A stretch of 64,000 nt of DNA from contig NZ_JBAWKD010000008.1 of NCBI RefSeq assembly GCF_037095735.1, positions 62,001 to 126,000 on the forward strand. Reading direction: 5' to 3'. Positions within the stretch are counted from its first letter, which is position 1. The number at the start of each line of letters is the position of its first letter. Positions 1 through 8,090 of this stretch are shown piece by piece. The translations under genes and the position numbers were made by a program. The stretch comes from Frigidibacter sp037095735. Lineage in GTDB: Bacteria > Pseudomonadota > Alphaproteobacteria > Rhodobacterales > Rhodobacteraceae. The notes below the pieces were generated by a model that was given only the letters and a program-made list of their open reading frames with translations, was not told the origin of the DNA and searched no databases.

Positions 1-119
1 GGGACAATCGTGCGACGATGGTCGGATGCCGCAACGCAATGTCGCCGCTTGCCAACCGTCGCGCAATTTTATAACTCGGCCGACGACAGATTGGAAACAT
101 CCTTGCCGACAGGTTTCGA

Positions 120-1076
120 ATGAGCTTCCGCATCCAGCCCGCCGCCCCGGCCCGCCCCAACCGCTGCCAGCTTTTCGGCCCCGGCTCGCGCCCGGCGATC
201 TTCGAGAAGATGGCGACCTCGGCCGCCGATGTCATCAACCTCGACCTCGAGGATTCGGTGGCGCCCGACGACAAGCCGCAGGCCCGCAAGAACATCATCC
301 AGGCGATCAACGACATCGACTGGGGCATGAAGCACCTCAGCGTGCGGATCAACGGCCTTGATACGCCCTTCTGGTATCGCGACGTGGTCGAGGTGCTGGA
401 GGAGGCCGGCGACAGGATCGACCAGATCATGATCCCCAAGGTCGGCTGCGCGGCCGATGTCTATGCCGTCGACGCGCTGGTGACCGCGATCGAGCGCGCG
501 AGGGGCCGCACGAAACCCATCGCGCTCGAAGTGATCATCGAGACCGCGGCCGGCATCGCCCATGTCGAAGAGATCGCCGCCTCGTCGCCGCGCCTTCAGG
601 CGATGAGCCTTGGCGCCGCCGATTTCGCGGCCTCGATGGGGATGCAGACCACCGGCATCGGCGGGACGCAGGAAAACTACTACATGCACCGCGAAGGCCA
701 GAAATACTGGGCCGACCCCTGGCATTGGGCGCAGACCGCCATCGTCGCCGCCTGCCGCACTCATGGCGTGCTGCCCGTCGACGGGCCCTTCGGCGATTTC
801 TCGGATGACGAGGGTTTCCGCGCGCAGGCGCTGCGCTCGGCCACGCTGGGCATGGTCGGCAAATGGGCGATCCACCCCAAGCAGGTCGCGCTCGCGAACG
901 AAATCTTCACTCCGTCCGAGGCCGCGGTGACCGAAGCGCGCGAGATCCTCGCCGCTATGGAGAAGGCCAAGGCCGAGGGGGCCGGGGCCGCCGTCTACAA
1001 GGGCCGCCTGGTCGATCTTGCCTCGATCCGGCAGGCCGAGGTGATCGTGCGCCAGTCCGAGATGATCGGCGCATAA
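120..1076 (+). CDS. mcl1: L-malyl-CoA/beta-methylmalyl-CoA lyase (CitE/HpcH family)
   Basis: The 318-residue protein is recognised end to end as the Rhodobacter Mcl1 lyase. It reversibly cleaves beta-methylmalyl-CoA to glyoxylate and propionyl-CoA and malyl-CoA to glyoxylate and acetyl-CoA, serving the ethylmalonyl-CoA and 3-hydroxypropionate-type acetyl assimilation routes in the cytosol. Visible family motifs are the N-terminal NRCQLFGPGSRP, the acidic LDLEDSVAPDDK stretch near residues 40-51, the metal/CoA pocket LEVIIETAAGIAHVEEI and the C-terminal KWAIHPKQV. The ATG is preceded only by a weak AGG. The gene stands alone; a strong hairpin terminator follows at 1118. The preceding 119 bases contain no gene that I can recognise. 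Confidence 0.95.
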   Translation: MSFRIQPAAPARPNRCQLFGPGSRPAIFEKMATSAADVINLDLEDSVAPDDKPQARKNIIQAINDIDWGMKHLSVRINGLDTPFWYRDVVEVLEEAGDRIDQIMIPKVGCAADVYAVDALVTAIERARGRTKPIALEVIIETAAGIAHVEEIAASSPRLQAMSLGAADFAASMGMQTTGIGGTQENYYMHREGQKYWADPWHWAQTAIVAACRTHGVLPVDGPFGDFSDDEGFRAQALRSATLGMVGKWAIHPKQVALANEIFTPSEAAVTEAREILAAMEKAKAEGAGAAVYKGRLVDLASIRQAEVIVRQSEMIGA

Positions 1077-1117
1077 GGGCTACCGCCCGCGCAGCCGGGG
1101 AGGGTTTGCGCGGGTTC

Positions 1118-1154
1118 GGGCGGCGCCGGAGGAGAGGCCGGTGCCGCCCTTTTT
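1118..1154 (+). terminator. Rho-independent terminator of mcl1
   Basis: A 12-bp stem (1118-1129 with 1138-1149, one G-T wobble) is followed directly by TTTTT at 1150-1154. The T-tract runs into the stop codon (TAA, complement of 1153-1155) of the convergent gene, so the two genes share the terminator boundary. Confidence 0.85.
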
Positions 1155-1620
1155 ACGCAAGCGGCAGGTGGATCTCGGTGCGCAGCGCAGCCTCTGGCCG
1201 CGTGCCCGGCGCGTCGAGATAGATCTCGAACGGCATCGGCCCCGCCATCCGCTCGCCCGATGCCGGCAACCACCGGTCCATCAGGAAGCGATAAGCCTCG
1301 GGCAGCCCGTCATAGGGGCCGGTCAGCAGCAGCACCGCGCGGCGCCCGGCGGGATAGCGGATCTCGTCCAGCGGCGGCGCGATCCCTGCCACCTCGGTCA
1401 CGATGAAACAGGCATGTGCCCGCAGGGCCTCGGGTGCGGTCCGCCGCGGATTGTCATGGCCGATCGAGGCCGCCCCCTGCACCCGCGGCCAGAGCCTGCG
1501 GTCACCCACCAGCCTTGACAACCGCTCATAGGCCGCGCCGAGCCCGGAATAGGGCCCGATGTTCAGCAGTCCGGCCAGCCGCAGCGCCGGGCAGGACCGG
1601 ATCTCGACAGGATAGGTCAT
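1153..1620 (-). CDS. GyrI-like / AraC effector-binding domain protein
   Basis: A 155-residue stand-alone GyrI-like small-molecule-binding domain. Family marks are the GPYSGLGAAYERL segment near residues 25-37 and the repeated fold element with LTGPYDGLPEAYRFL in the C-terminal half. Such domains bind hydrophobic cations or other effectors; in AraC/MerR regulators they are fused to a DNA-binding domain, which is absent here. I chose the ATG at 1620 because GGGGGAG lies just upstream; a longer frame from 1641 adds seven residues without a ribosome-binding site. It is transcribed divergently from accA. The ligand cannot be told from sequence. Confidence 0.75.
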   Translation of the reverse strand: MTYPVEIRSCPALRLAGLLNIGPYSGLGAAYERLSRLVGDRRLWPRVQGAASIGHDNPRRTAPEALRAHACFIVTEVAGIAPPLDEIRYPAGRRAVLLLTGPYDGLPEAYRFLMDRWLPASGERMAGPMPFEIYLDAPGTRPEAALRTEIHLPLA

Positions 1621-1682
1621 CACTCCCCCGCGATCTCGCACCTGCCCAGCCTAGCCCGGACGCCTGCGCGCGTCCCGCCAGA

Positions 1683-1711
1683 TTGCATTCCGCCCCCTTG
1701 CGCGCCATATA
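1683..1711 (+). promoter_or_regulatory. Possible sigma70-type promoter of accA
   Basis: TTGCAT (1683-1688) and CATATA (1706-1711) are separated by 17 bases and lie 25 bases ahead of the accA ATG. The match is by eye only, in a short intergenic region that must also serve the divergent GyrI-like gene. Confidence 0.4.
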
Positions 1712-1736
1712 GGCCCGGTCCCTTACGGAGAGTCCG

Positions 1737-2696
1737 ATGAACTATCTCGAGTTCGAAAAGCCGCTGGCAGAGATCGAAGGCAAAGCCGAAGAACTTCGCG
1801 CGCTGGCCCGCAAGAACGAAGAGATGGACGTCGAGAAGGAAGCCGCCGCGCTGGACCGCAAGGCCGAGCAGCTTTTGAAGGACATCTACAAGGACCTGAA
1901 CGCCTGGCGGAAATGCCAGGTCGCGCGCCACCCCGACCGTCCGCATTGCAAGGACTACATCGAGCGGCTGTTCACCGAATACACCCCCCTCGCCGGCGAC
2001 CGCGGCTTTGCCGACGACCACGCGGTGATGGGCGGGCTTGCGCGCTTCAACGACCAGCCGGTCGTCGTCATCGGCCACGAGAAGGGCCATGACACCAAAT
2101 CGCGGATCGAACGCAACTTCGGCATGGCCCGCCCCGAGGGCTATCGCAAGGCGATCCGGCTGATGGATCTGGCCCACCGCTTCGGCCTGCCGGTGATCAC
2201 CCTTGTCGACACCCCCGGCGCCTATCCGGGCAAGGGCGCGGAAGAGCGCGGCCAGTCGGAAGCCATCGCGCGCGCCACGCAGAAATGCCTGCAGATCGGC
2301 GTTCCTCTGATCACCGTGGTGATCGGCGAGGGCGGCTCGGGCGGCGCCGTAGCCTTCGCCACCGCGAACAAGATCGCGATGCTGGAACATTCGATCTACT
2401 CGGTGATCTCGCCCGAGGGCTGCGCCTCGATCCTGTGGAAGGATGCCGAGAAGATGAAGGAAGCCGCCGAGGCGCTGCGCCTGACCGCGCAGGACCTGCT
2501 GAAGCTGGGCATCATCGACCGCATCGTGAAAGAGCCGGTCGGCGGCGCGCAGCGCGGCCGCGACGAGGCGATCGACGCCGTCGGCAAGGCGATCGAGGCG
2601 ATGCTCAAGGAGCTGTCGGCGAAGAAGCCCGACGCGCTGGTGCGCGAGCGCCGTCACAAATTCCTCGACATGGGATCGAAAGGTCTGGCCGCGTGA
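1737..2696 (+). CDS. accA: Acetyl-CoA carboxylase carboxyltransferase subunit alpha
   Basis: This 319-residue protein is full length for AccA, which with AccD forms the carboxyltransferase that moves the carboxyl group from carboxybiotin to acetyl-CoA, giving malonyl-CoA for fatty acid synthesis. The N-terminal coiled segment LEFEKPLAEIEGKAEEL is typical. The central crotonase-like core carries RNFGMARPEGYRKA, TLVDTPGAYPGKGAEERGQ and the GEGGSGGA oxyanion loop, followed by SVISPEGCASILWKD. The ATG has GGAGAG eight bases upstream. The next gene starts inside the accA stop codon (GTGA), so the two are probably translationally coupled. Confidence 0.97.
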   Translation: MNYLEFEKPLAEIEGKAEELRALARKNEEMDVEKEAAALDRKAEQLLKDIYKDLNAWRKCQVARHPDRPHCKDYIERLFTEYTPLAGDRGFADDHAVMGGLARFNDQPVVVIGHEKGHDTKSRIERNFGMARPEGYRKAIRLMDLAHRFGLPVITLVDTPGAYPGKGAEERGQSEAIARATQKCLQIGVPLITVVIGEGGSGGAVAFATANKIAMLEHSIYSVISPEGCASILWKDAEKMKEAAEALRLTAQDLLKLGIIDRIVKEPVGGAQRGRDEAIDAVGKAIEAMLKELSAKKPDALVRERRHKFLDMGSKGLAA

Positions 2697-3202
2697 TCGC
2701 ACGGGCGGTCGCGGCCTCCCTGCTTTGTCTCGGAGCCACGGCCACCGCCGCCCCTGCGGCGGGGCTGCTCGGCCGGATCGTCACCTTCCGCGGCGTGGTC
2801 TATGATGACCCCGCGCATCCGCTTTTCGACGGGCATGGCGCCACGGTCGTCGTCGGTGAGGGGGTCGAGTTCGGGCTGGGCCCCGAGGGCGCGCAGAACG
2901 CGCTCGACATCGTTCCGGTCACCGTGAACATCGGCGCGGACCGCATCGACATGAGCTACGAGCACGCCGGGGCCGGTCACTTCGTCGAGGCCGGCTTCAA
3001 CGGCTATGAACTGCGCTTCGTCACCTCCTGCGCGCTGATCGAGGATGCGGTGATCGACGCCGGCACCACCACCCTGCCCCTTGACGCCATCGAGCTGCGC
3101 CACTCGGCGACCACGCTGTGGCTCGACGTGGCGGGGCAGGCCTACGATCCCACCACCCGCATCGGCATGACGCTGGACGTCGCCGACTGCCCGCTCAGCT
3201 GA
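2693..3202 (+). CDS. Small exported protein of unknown function
   Basis: I read this frame from the GTG that overlaps the accA TGA by four bases, which gives 169 residues. The first 20 or so residues (VIARAVAASLLCLGATATAA) form a clear Sec signal peptide ending near an Ala-x-Ala site. The mature part looks beta-rich, with repeated Gly-Val and Val-Thr-Val strands and a Cys pair (LRFVTSCALI and a Cys three residues from the C-terminus) that could form a disulfide. I do not recognise a family. Its tight coupling with accA upstream and sugE eight bases downstream suggests one transcript, but gives no functional hint. An internal ATG start is possible but would remove the signal peptide. Confidence 0.7.
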   Translation: MIARAVAASLLCLGATATAAPAAGLLGRIVTFRGVVYDDPAHPLFDGHGATVVVGEGVEFGLGPEGAQNALDIVPVTVNIGADRIDMSYEHAGAGHFVEAGFNGYELRFVTSCALIEDAVIDAGTTTLPLDAIELRHSATTLWLDVAGQAYDPTTRIGMTLDVADCPLS

Positions 3203-3209
3203 GGATGCG

Positions 3210-3527
3210 ATGAACCCCTGGCTTCTGGTGCTGATCGCGGGCCTGCTCGAGGTGACCTGGGCCATCGGCCTGAAATGGTCCGACGGCTTCTCGCGGCTCT
3301 GGCCCTCGGTGTTCACGCTGGTCGCGGCGACGGCCAGCTTCGTTCTGCTGTCGCAGGCGATGAAGAGCCTGCCGGTCGGCACTGCCTATGCGGTCTGGAC
3401 CGGGATCGGTGCGCTGGGCGCGGCGGCGCTTGGCATCGTGCTGTTCGGCGAGGCGGCCTCGGTCCTGCGGCTGGCCGGGATCGGGCTGATCGTCGCGGGG
3501 ATCGTCGCGCTGAAGCTGGCGGCCTAG
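3210..3527 (+). CDS. sugE: SMR-family guanidinium exporter (Gdx/SugE)
   Basis: A 105-residue four-helix small multidrug resistance protein of the SugE/Gdx type. The essential membrane glutamate is E14 in GLLEVTWAIGLK; the subfamily sequence MKSLPVGTAYAVWTGIGALGAA is nearly identical to known SugE and separates it from EmrE-like pumps. SugE/Gdx members work as dual-topology dimers exchanging guanidinium for protons. Many are controlled by a guanidine riboswitch, but none is visible here because the gene follows closely on the upstream secreted-protein gene. Its TAG stop overlaps the stop of the convergent DUF4112 gene in a shared CTAG. Confidence 0.9.
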   Translation: MNPWLLVLIAGLLEVTWAIGLKWSDGFSRLWPSVFTLVAATASFVLLSQAMKSLPVGTAYAVWTGIGALGAAALGIVLFGEAASVLRLAGIGLIVAGIVALKLAA

Positions 3528-3877
3528 CGCGACAGTTCGGCCTCTAGGATCCGCAGGTTCCGCCGGTGGCTCTTGAAGGCGATGTCGAAGAGATCGCCGA
3601 GGATCGGCACGCTGCCCACCGCCCAGTCGATCGCCGCATTGCCGACCATCCGCACCATTGCCCGCTTGCGCGCGCCGGCGCGATGCGCCTCGAAGATCAT
3701 CCAGGCCGAGACCGCGAGCCCGACCGAATCCCCCAGCAGCGGCACCAGCCCGAGGATGCCGTCCCAGCCGACGCGGAACCCGCCCGGCAGCACGAAACGG
3801 GTGTCCATCGCCCGGGCGACGCGGGCGATGCGCTCAAGGCTGCGGCGGCGCGCGGCGAGATCGGCTGTGTTCATCAT
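3524..3877 (-). CDS. DUF4112 membrane protein
   Basis: A 117-residue protein matching DUF4112. The signature runs through LERIARVARAMDTRFVLPG, then VGWDGILGLVPLLGDSVGL and, after a short loop, IDWAVGSVPILGDLFDIAFKSHRRN. The paired LVPLLGD and VPILGD motifs lie at the ends of two hydrophobic segments, so this is probably a small inner-membrane protein. Function is unknown. Two ATGs occur in tandem at the start (3877 and 3874) and I cannot decide between them. The stop codon is embedded in the CTAG shared with sugE. Confidence 0.85.
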   Translation of the reverse strand: MMNTADLAARRRSLERIARVARAMDTRFVLPGGFRVGWDGILGLVPLLGDSVGLAVSAWMIFEAHRAGARKRAMVRMVGNAAIDWAVGSVPILGDLFDIAFKSHRRNLRILEAELSR

Positions 3878-3913
3878 GCCGCCCGAACCCGCGACGGGCG
3901 GCGGCGGTTCCCG

Positions 3914-4519
3914 TCACCACATCGTGGCAGCGGCGCGGGCGGGCCAGGTGCGGTCGTAGTCCTCGCCGCCGACCTCGCCTTCGGTCAGCGCCGCCAGCAT
4001 CCGCCCGGCGGTGGGCAGGCCCGCGCTTTCATCGCCGGCGGTCCAGAGCCGCGAGCGGATCAGCGCGCGGGCGCACTGGAAATAGACCGCTTCGATCGCG
4101 ATCAGGGCGACCGTGCGCGGCAGCTTGCCCGCGCGGGCGAAGCTGTCGCACAGGGCCGGGTCGGCGCTCAGCCGGGCGCGGCCGTTCACGCGGATCACGT
4201 TGGTCGAGCCGGGGATCATGAACATCAGGCTAACACGGCCGTCGCGCACGATATTGCGCAGGGAGTCGATGCGGTCGTTGCCGCGCCAGTCGGGCAGCGC
4301 CAGCAGCCGGTCGTCCTCGATCCGCACAACCGGGCCATCGTCGCCGCGCGGGCTGCCATCGGTGCCCTCGGGCCCGACGGTGACCAGCACCGCGAAGCGC
4401 GACCGTTCGATCCAGACCCGGTATTCGGGTGTCAGCCGGTCGGCGACCTTGCGGGTCGAGGTGGGAAGCGGCTGTCCGTACAGGGCCTCCAGCGCCTCGA
4501 TCGTGTCGATGGTCTGCAT
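3914..4519 (-). CDS. FMN-dependent PPOX-type flavoprotein (MSMEG_1061-like)
   Basis: A 201-residue pyridoxamine-5'-phosphate-oxidase-like split-barrel protein. The FMN-site region FAVLVTVGPEGTDGSPRGD near residues 42-60 and the following LALPDWRGNDRIDSLRNI and VSLMFMIPGSTNVIRVNGRARL are typical of the MSMEG_1061 subgroup, whose members probably reduce small molecules with a bound flavin. True PNPOx residues for pyridoxine phosphate are not evident, so a vitamin B6 role is unlikely. It lies 25 bases downstream of plsC and may be the last gene of the ftsE-ftsX-plsC transcript. The substrate is unknown. Confidence 0.82.
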   Translation of the reverse strand: MQTIDTIEALEALYGQPLPTSTRKVADRLTPEYRVWIERSRFAVLVTVGPEGTDGSPRGDDGPVVRIEDDRLLALPDWRGNDRIDSLRNIVRDGRVSLMFMIPGSTNVIRVNGRARLSADPALCDSFARAGKLPRTVALIAIEAVYFQCARALIRSRLWTAGDESAGLPTAGRMLAALTEGEVGGEDYDRTWPARAAATMW

Positions 4520-4544
4520 GGGGGCTCCTGTCGCGATTCGGGGG

Positions 4545-5315
4545 TCAGAGGACGCCGTGACCCGAGGGCGGCGGCAGGACGAATCCCGCCTCGGCCATAA
4601 GCGCGTTCGACGACGTCTCGATGACGGTCTCGATCCGGGCCATCATCTCGGACATGCGGACGCCGGGCGGGATCTCGGGCAGGAACTCGACCACCGCGGT
4701 GCCGGGTCGGCGCAGCATCCCGCGCTTGGGCCAGAAGACACCCACATTGGTCGCGGCCGGCACGCAGGCCCAGCCGGTTTCCTTGTAGATCGCCGCGGTC
4801 CCGGTCTTGTAGGGCAGCTCGGCCCCCGGTGCCACGCGCGTGCCCTGCGGGTAGATCACCAGCTGCCCGGGGGCCGAACGGCCCTCGGCGATGTCCGAAA
4901 GCATCTGCGCCACGGCCTTGCCGCGCTTGCCGCGATCGACCGCCACGCAGCCCAGCCGCTTGGCATACCAGCCAAGGAAAGGCGCCATCAGCAGCTCTTT
5001 CTTCATCACGAACTTCGGCTCTGGCAGGACCGAGAAGATGACGAGGATGTCGAAGAAGCTCTGATGCTTGGCGGCGATCAGCACCTCGCCCTGCGGGATC
5101 GGCCCGCGGATCTCTGATTTCAGGCCGACCATCCACGAGGCCGTCCAGCGCACGTAAAGCGCATAGGCCCGGCACGCCGCCACCGCCGCCTCGCGCCGCG
5201 CGAGCGCCAGCGGCAGGAACAGGATGCCAAGGATCGCCATCACCAGATACATCTGAACGATGAACAGGACCGAGGCCGGGTATTGCAGCCAGATCGGGCG
5301 GGTCATCGGCGGCAT
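4545..5315 (-). CDS. plsC: 1-acyl-sn-glycerol-3-phosphate acyltransferase
   Basis: A 256-residue membrane acyltransferase that makes phosphatidic acid from lysophosphatidic acid. The catalytic HX4D box is HQSFFD in LIAAKHQSFFDILV and the second conserved block is YPQGTRVAPG. A strong N-terminal membrane helix (VLFIVQMYLVMAILGILFLPL) precedes the domain. I chose the ATG at 5315, which shares its A with the TGA of ftsX (TGATG), over a longer frame from 5411 that runs inside ftsX and encodes an implausible basic leader. The overlap implies translational coupling to ftsEX. Confidence 0.92.
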   Translation of the reverse strand: MPPMTRPIWLQYPASVLFIVQMYLVMAILGILFLPLALARREAAVAACRAYALYVRWTASWMVGLKSEIRGPIPQGEVLIAAKHQSFFDILVIFSVLPEPKFVMKKELLMAPFLGWYAKRLGCVAVDRGKRGKAVAQMLSDIAEGRSAPGQLVIYPQGTRVAPGAELPYKTGTAAIYKETGWACVPAATNVGVFWPKRGMLRRPGTAVVEFLPEIPPGVRMSEMMARIETVIETSSNALMAEAGFVLPPPSGHGVL

Positions 5316-6223
5316 CAGGTCAGCTCCCTCAGGGCGCGCAGAGCGGCGGCGCGGGTCGCGAAATAGGCTACGCCCGCGGCCATCGCAGGGATCAGGATCG
5401 GCCAGATCCACTCGGCCCCCTCAAAGCCGAGCGAGGTCAGGAAGCCCGCCTCGTCGGTCGAGGGGATGATGGCGACGCCGATCAGCCCCGCGATCATGCC
5501 CGCGCCGCCGCCGGCCGCCGCGCGCAGGGTGAAGCGGTTGATGAAGGCCTTGGCGATGTAGTCGTCCTTCGCGCCGACCAGCCGCAGCACGCGGATCACC
5601 TGCCCGTTGGCGGCCAGCGCCGCCTGTGCGGCCAGCGTGATCATCCCGGCCGTCGCACCACCGATCAGCAGCAGCGCCAGCACCGCGATCCATTCCATCC
5701 GCCCCGCCGCCGCGGCCAGCGGCCGGCGCCAGCGCGCATGGTCGTCCAGCACCGCGCCGGGCGCCTCGGCCGTCAGTCGCAGGCGCAGCCCCTCGGCGTC
5801 GAAGCCCTCGCCGCTTTCCTTCACGTCAATCAGCACCGGGATCGGCAGCGTCTCGACCGGCAGGTCCGGCCCGAACCACGGCGCGAGCAGCCCGCGCGTC
5901 TCTTCCGGCGACAGGATCCGCGAGGCGGCGACGCCCGGCGTGGTCTGCAGCACCGCCATCACCGCCGAGGTCTGGCGATCGAGCTGGTCCGGCGCGGCCG
6001 AGACGCGGATCGTGGCCGACCGCGACAGCGCATCTGACCAGCGATCCGACAGGCGGTCGGCGGCGAAGGACAGCGCCATCGCGAAGACCGCGAGGAAGGC
6101 CATCGCGGCGGCGGCGAAGATCGTCAGCCGCGCGGTGAAGCCCGAGGGCGGGACGACGCGGTCGGCCTCGGTGTCGATCAGGCGCGCCACCAGGGCGCGC
6201 AGTTGCTCGAGGATCTGGGTCAC
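5315..6223 (-). CDS. ftsX: Cell division protein FtsX (ABC permease-like)
   Basis: A 302-residue FtsX homologue with one N-terminal membrane helix (FAAAAMAFLAVFAMALSFAA), a periplasmic loop of roughly 100 residues, and three C-terminal helices. The conserved cytoplasmic motif is VIRVLRLVGAKDDYIAKAF. FtsEX is not an importer: it transmits ATPase cycles of FtsE across the membrane to periplasmic cell-wall hydrolase activators during septation. The start is a GTG that overlaps the ftsE TGA by four bases. The sequence is divergent from enterobacterial FtsX but ordinary for alphaproteobacteria. Confidence 0.88.
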   Translation of the reverse strand: MTQILEQLRALVARLIDTEADRVVPPSGFTARLTIFAAAAMAFLAVFAMALSFAADRLSDRWSDALSRSATIRVSAAPDQLDRQTSAVMAVLQTTPGVAASRILSPEETRGLLAPWFGPDLPVETLPIPVLIDVKESGEGFDAEGLRLRLTAEAPGAVLDDHARWRRPLAAAAGRMEWIAVLALLLIGGATAGMITLAAQAALAANGQVIRVLRLVGAKDDYIAKAFINRFTLRAAAGGGAGMIAGLIGVAIIPSTDEAGFLTSLGFEGAEWIWPILIPAMAAGVAYFATRAAALRALRELT

Positions 6224-6891
6224 AGGTCGGCTCCTGCCAGATGCAGCCGGCGGCCCTTGATGCGCAGCACGCGGGCCGCGACATGGGCCTTGGCCTGGCG
6301 GATCAGGTTCATGTCATGGGTGGCAATGACCACGGTCTTGCCCATCCGGTTCAGCTCGACCAGCAACTGCAGCAGGCGCAGCGACATCTCCCAGTCGACG
6401 TTGCCGGTGGGCTCGTCCGCCAGGATGATGTCGGGACCCGAGATCACCGCCCGTGCCAGCGCCGCACGCTGCCGCTCGCCGCCCGACAGCGAGGGCGGCA
6501 GCGCATCCATCTGCGCCTTCAGCCCCACCCAGGCCAGCAGTTCCACCAGCTCTTCCACGTCGATCGACCGGCCGGCCACGGTCAGCGGCATCGCCACGTT
6601 CTCGGCCATCGAGAGATGGTCGAGGAACTGGCAGTCCTGATGCACGACGCCCACCTTGCGGCGCAGGCCCGCGACCTCGTCCCGGTCCATGCTGCGCACG
6701 TTGCGCCCGAAGCAGGTGACCGTGCCATGGGTCGGCAGCAGCTCGGCATAGAGCAGCTTGAGGAAGGTGGTCTTGCCCGCGCCCGAGGGCCCGGTCAGGA
6801 AATGGAACGAGCCCGGCGCGAGCTTCAGCGACATCTCCGTCAGGATCTCGCCGCCGCCATAGCCATAACTCGCATTCTCGAGTTCGATCAC
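6220..6891 (-). CDS. ftsE: Cell division ATP-binding protein FtsE
   Basis: An ABC ATPase of the FtsE type: Walker A GPSGAGKTT, Q-loop in VGVVHQDCQFLDHLS, signature LSGGERQRAALARA, Walker B IILADEPTGNVDWE and switch His in VIATHD. I chose the GTG at 6891 (VIELENASYGYG) with AGGA six bases upstream, giving 223 residues, the usual FtsE length. An upstream TTG frame from 6939 adds a Cys-rich leader that does not belong to the family. The gene opens the ftsE-ftsX-plsC operon and is divergent from the zinc-ribbon gene at 7020. Confidence 0.93.
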   Translation of the reverse strand: MIELENASYGYGGGEILTEMSLKLAPGSFHFLTGPSGAGKTTFLKLLYAELLPTHGTVTCFGRNVRSMDRDEVAGLRRKVGVVHQDCQFLDHLSMAENVAMPLTVAGRSIDVEELVELLAWVGLKAQMDALPPSLSGGERQRAALARAVISGPDIILADEPTGNVDWEMSLRLLQLLVELNRMGKTVVIATHDMNLIRQAKAHVAARVLRIKGRRLHLAGADL

Positions 6892-7019
6892 TCCGGTCCT
6901 CCGCAGGCCCCTGACGCAGGTGTCTGCGTTGTGCCACAAATGCTTGGATGCTGCCGATTTGCTTGCTACAACATAGCGAGTGCAAAGACCAGAATGGCCG
7001 AGGCGGGGCTTCGAGACGG

Positions 7020-8066
7020 ATGCGGCTGATCTGCCCGAACTGCGCGGCTCAATACGAAGTCGACGCGCAGATGATCCCCGAGACGGGGCGAGACGTCCAG
7101 TGCTCGAACTGCGGGCGGATGTGGTTCCAGGCGCCTGACGGTGCGGACCCGGACAGCTTTGTGCCGCCTGCCGCGACCGGCTGGGACGCCGAGGATCTCG
7201 AGGACGAGGGCGTAGCGGACGAAGAACCCGCTGCGATCGCAGCCGGGTCCGAGCCGCGGGATGCCTTCGACACCGCCCCGGACCGAGAGGATGCCCTGTC
7301 GCGCTGGCAGGCCGATTCCGCCGCGCCGGTGCCGGACCAGACGCCGGTTGCCGCGTTGGGTTCCCGCTCGCAGGCGGACGAGGATCTGGTCGGCATCGCG
7401 ACGCCGCAACCCGCGCTGCCCGACGAAGACGTCTACGAGGACGAGCTTGGCGGCACCCCGCTGGAAGCGGTCCTGCCGGCCAGCGCCGCAGGCGCGACCG
7501 TCGCGCCGCGTCCGCGCCGCAACCTGAACGAGGCCGTGCTTTCGGTGCTGCGCGAAGAGGCCGAGCGCGAGGCCCGCGCCCGGCGCGCCGCCGCGACCGC
7601 GACCTTCGAGCGTCAATCCGAACTGCCGCTGGACGAGGCCCCCGCCCCGCGCCGCCGCTTCGAGGCCGCGCCGGACCCGGTCGAGGTCTCCGCGCCCGAA
7701 CCGCTCGCGGCGCCCACGGCAGAGCGCGAGCCCGAGATCGCCGATGAACCCGCAGCCATCCCGCGCGCAGTGGCGCGGCGCGACCTGCTGCCGGACATCG
7801 AGGAAATCAACTCGACCCTGCGCGCGACGTCCGAGCGCGGCGACGAGCATGCCTCGATCGACGCGCCCGAGACCCTGCGTCGGCAGCGCTCGGGCTTCCG
7901 CCTGGGCTTCGGTCTGATGCTCGCGCTGGCGGTGCTGGTGCTGGGCTTCTACCGGCTGGGCCCGGCCCTGGCCGAGAGCGTGCCCGCGCTGGCCGGGCCG
8001 GTGCAGGCCGGCGTCGCCGCCATCGATGCGGCACGGGTCTGGCTGAACAGGCTTCTCGCTCCCTGA
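7020..8066 (+). CDS. MJ0042-type zinc-ribbon membrane protein
   Basis: A 348-residue protein beginning with an MJ0042 zinc ribbon: CPNC at residues 4-7 and CSNC about 25 residues later, followed by GRMWF. The centre (residues 45-280) is acidic, Ala/Glu/Pro-rich and probably disordered. One membrane helix (GFGLMLALAVLVLGFYRLGPAL) lies near the C-terminus, so the zinc ribbon is cytoplasmic or the protein is tail-anchored. I start at the ATG at 7020, where the zinc-ribbon sequence begins. Homologues with this layout are common next to ftsEX in Rhodobacteraceae but have no defined function; a link with division is inference from position only. Confidence 0.78.
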   Translation: MRLICPNCAAQYEVDAQMIPETGRDVQCSNCGRMWFQAPDGADPDSFVPPAATGWDAEDLEDEGVADEEPAAIAAGSEPRDAFDTAPDREDALSRWQADSAAPVPDQTPVAALGSRSQADEDLVGIATPQPALPDEDVYEDELGGTPLEAVLPASAAGATVAPRPRRNLNEAVLSVLREEAEREARARRAAATATFERQSELPLDEAPAPRRRFEAAPDPVEVSAPEPLAAPTAEREPEIADEPAAIPRAVARRDLLPDIEEINSTLRATSERGDEHASIDAPETLRRQRSGFRLGFGLMLALAVLVLGFYRLGPALAESVPALAGPVQAGVAAIDAARVWLNRLLAP

Positions 8067-8090
8067 TCCCAATGTGACGGGCCCCGGGCG

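Noticed and set aside
3180..3210. Guanidine riboswitch ahead of sugE
   Set aside because: The upstream coding region ends eight bases before sugE, leaving no space for one.
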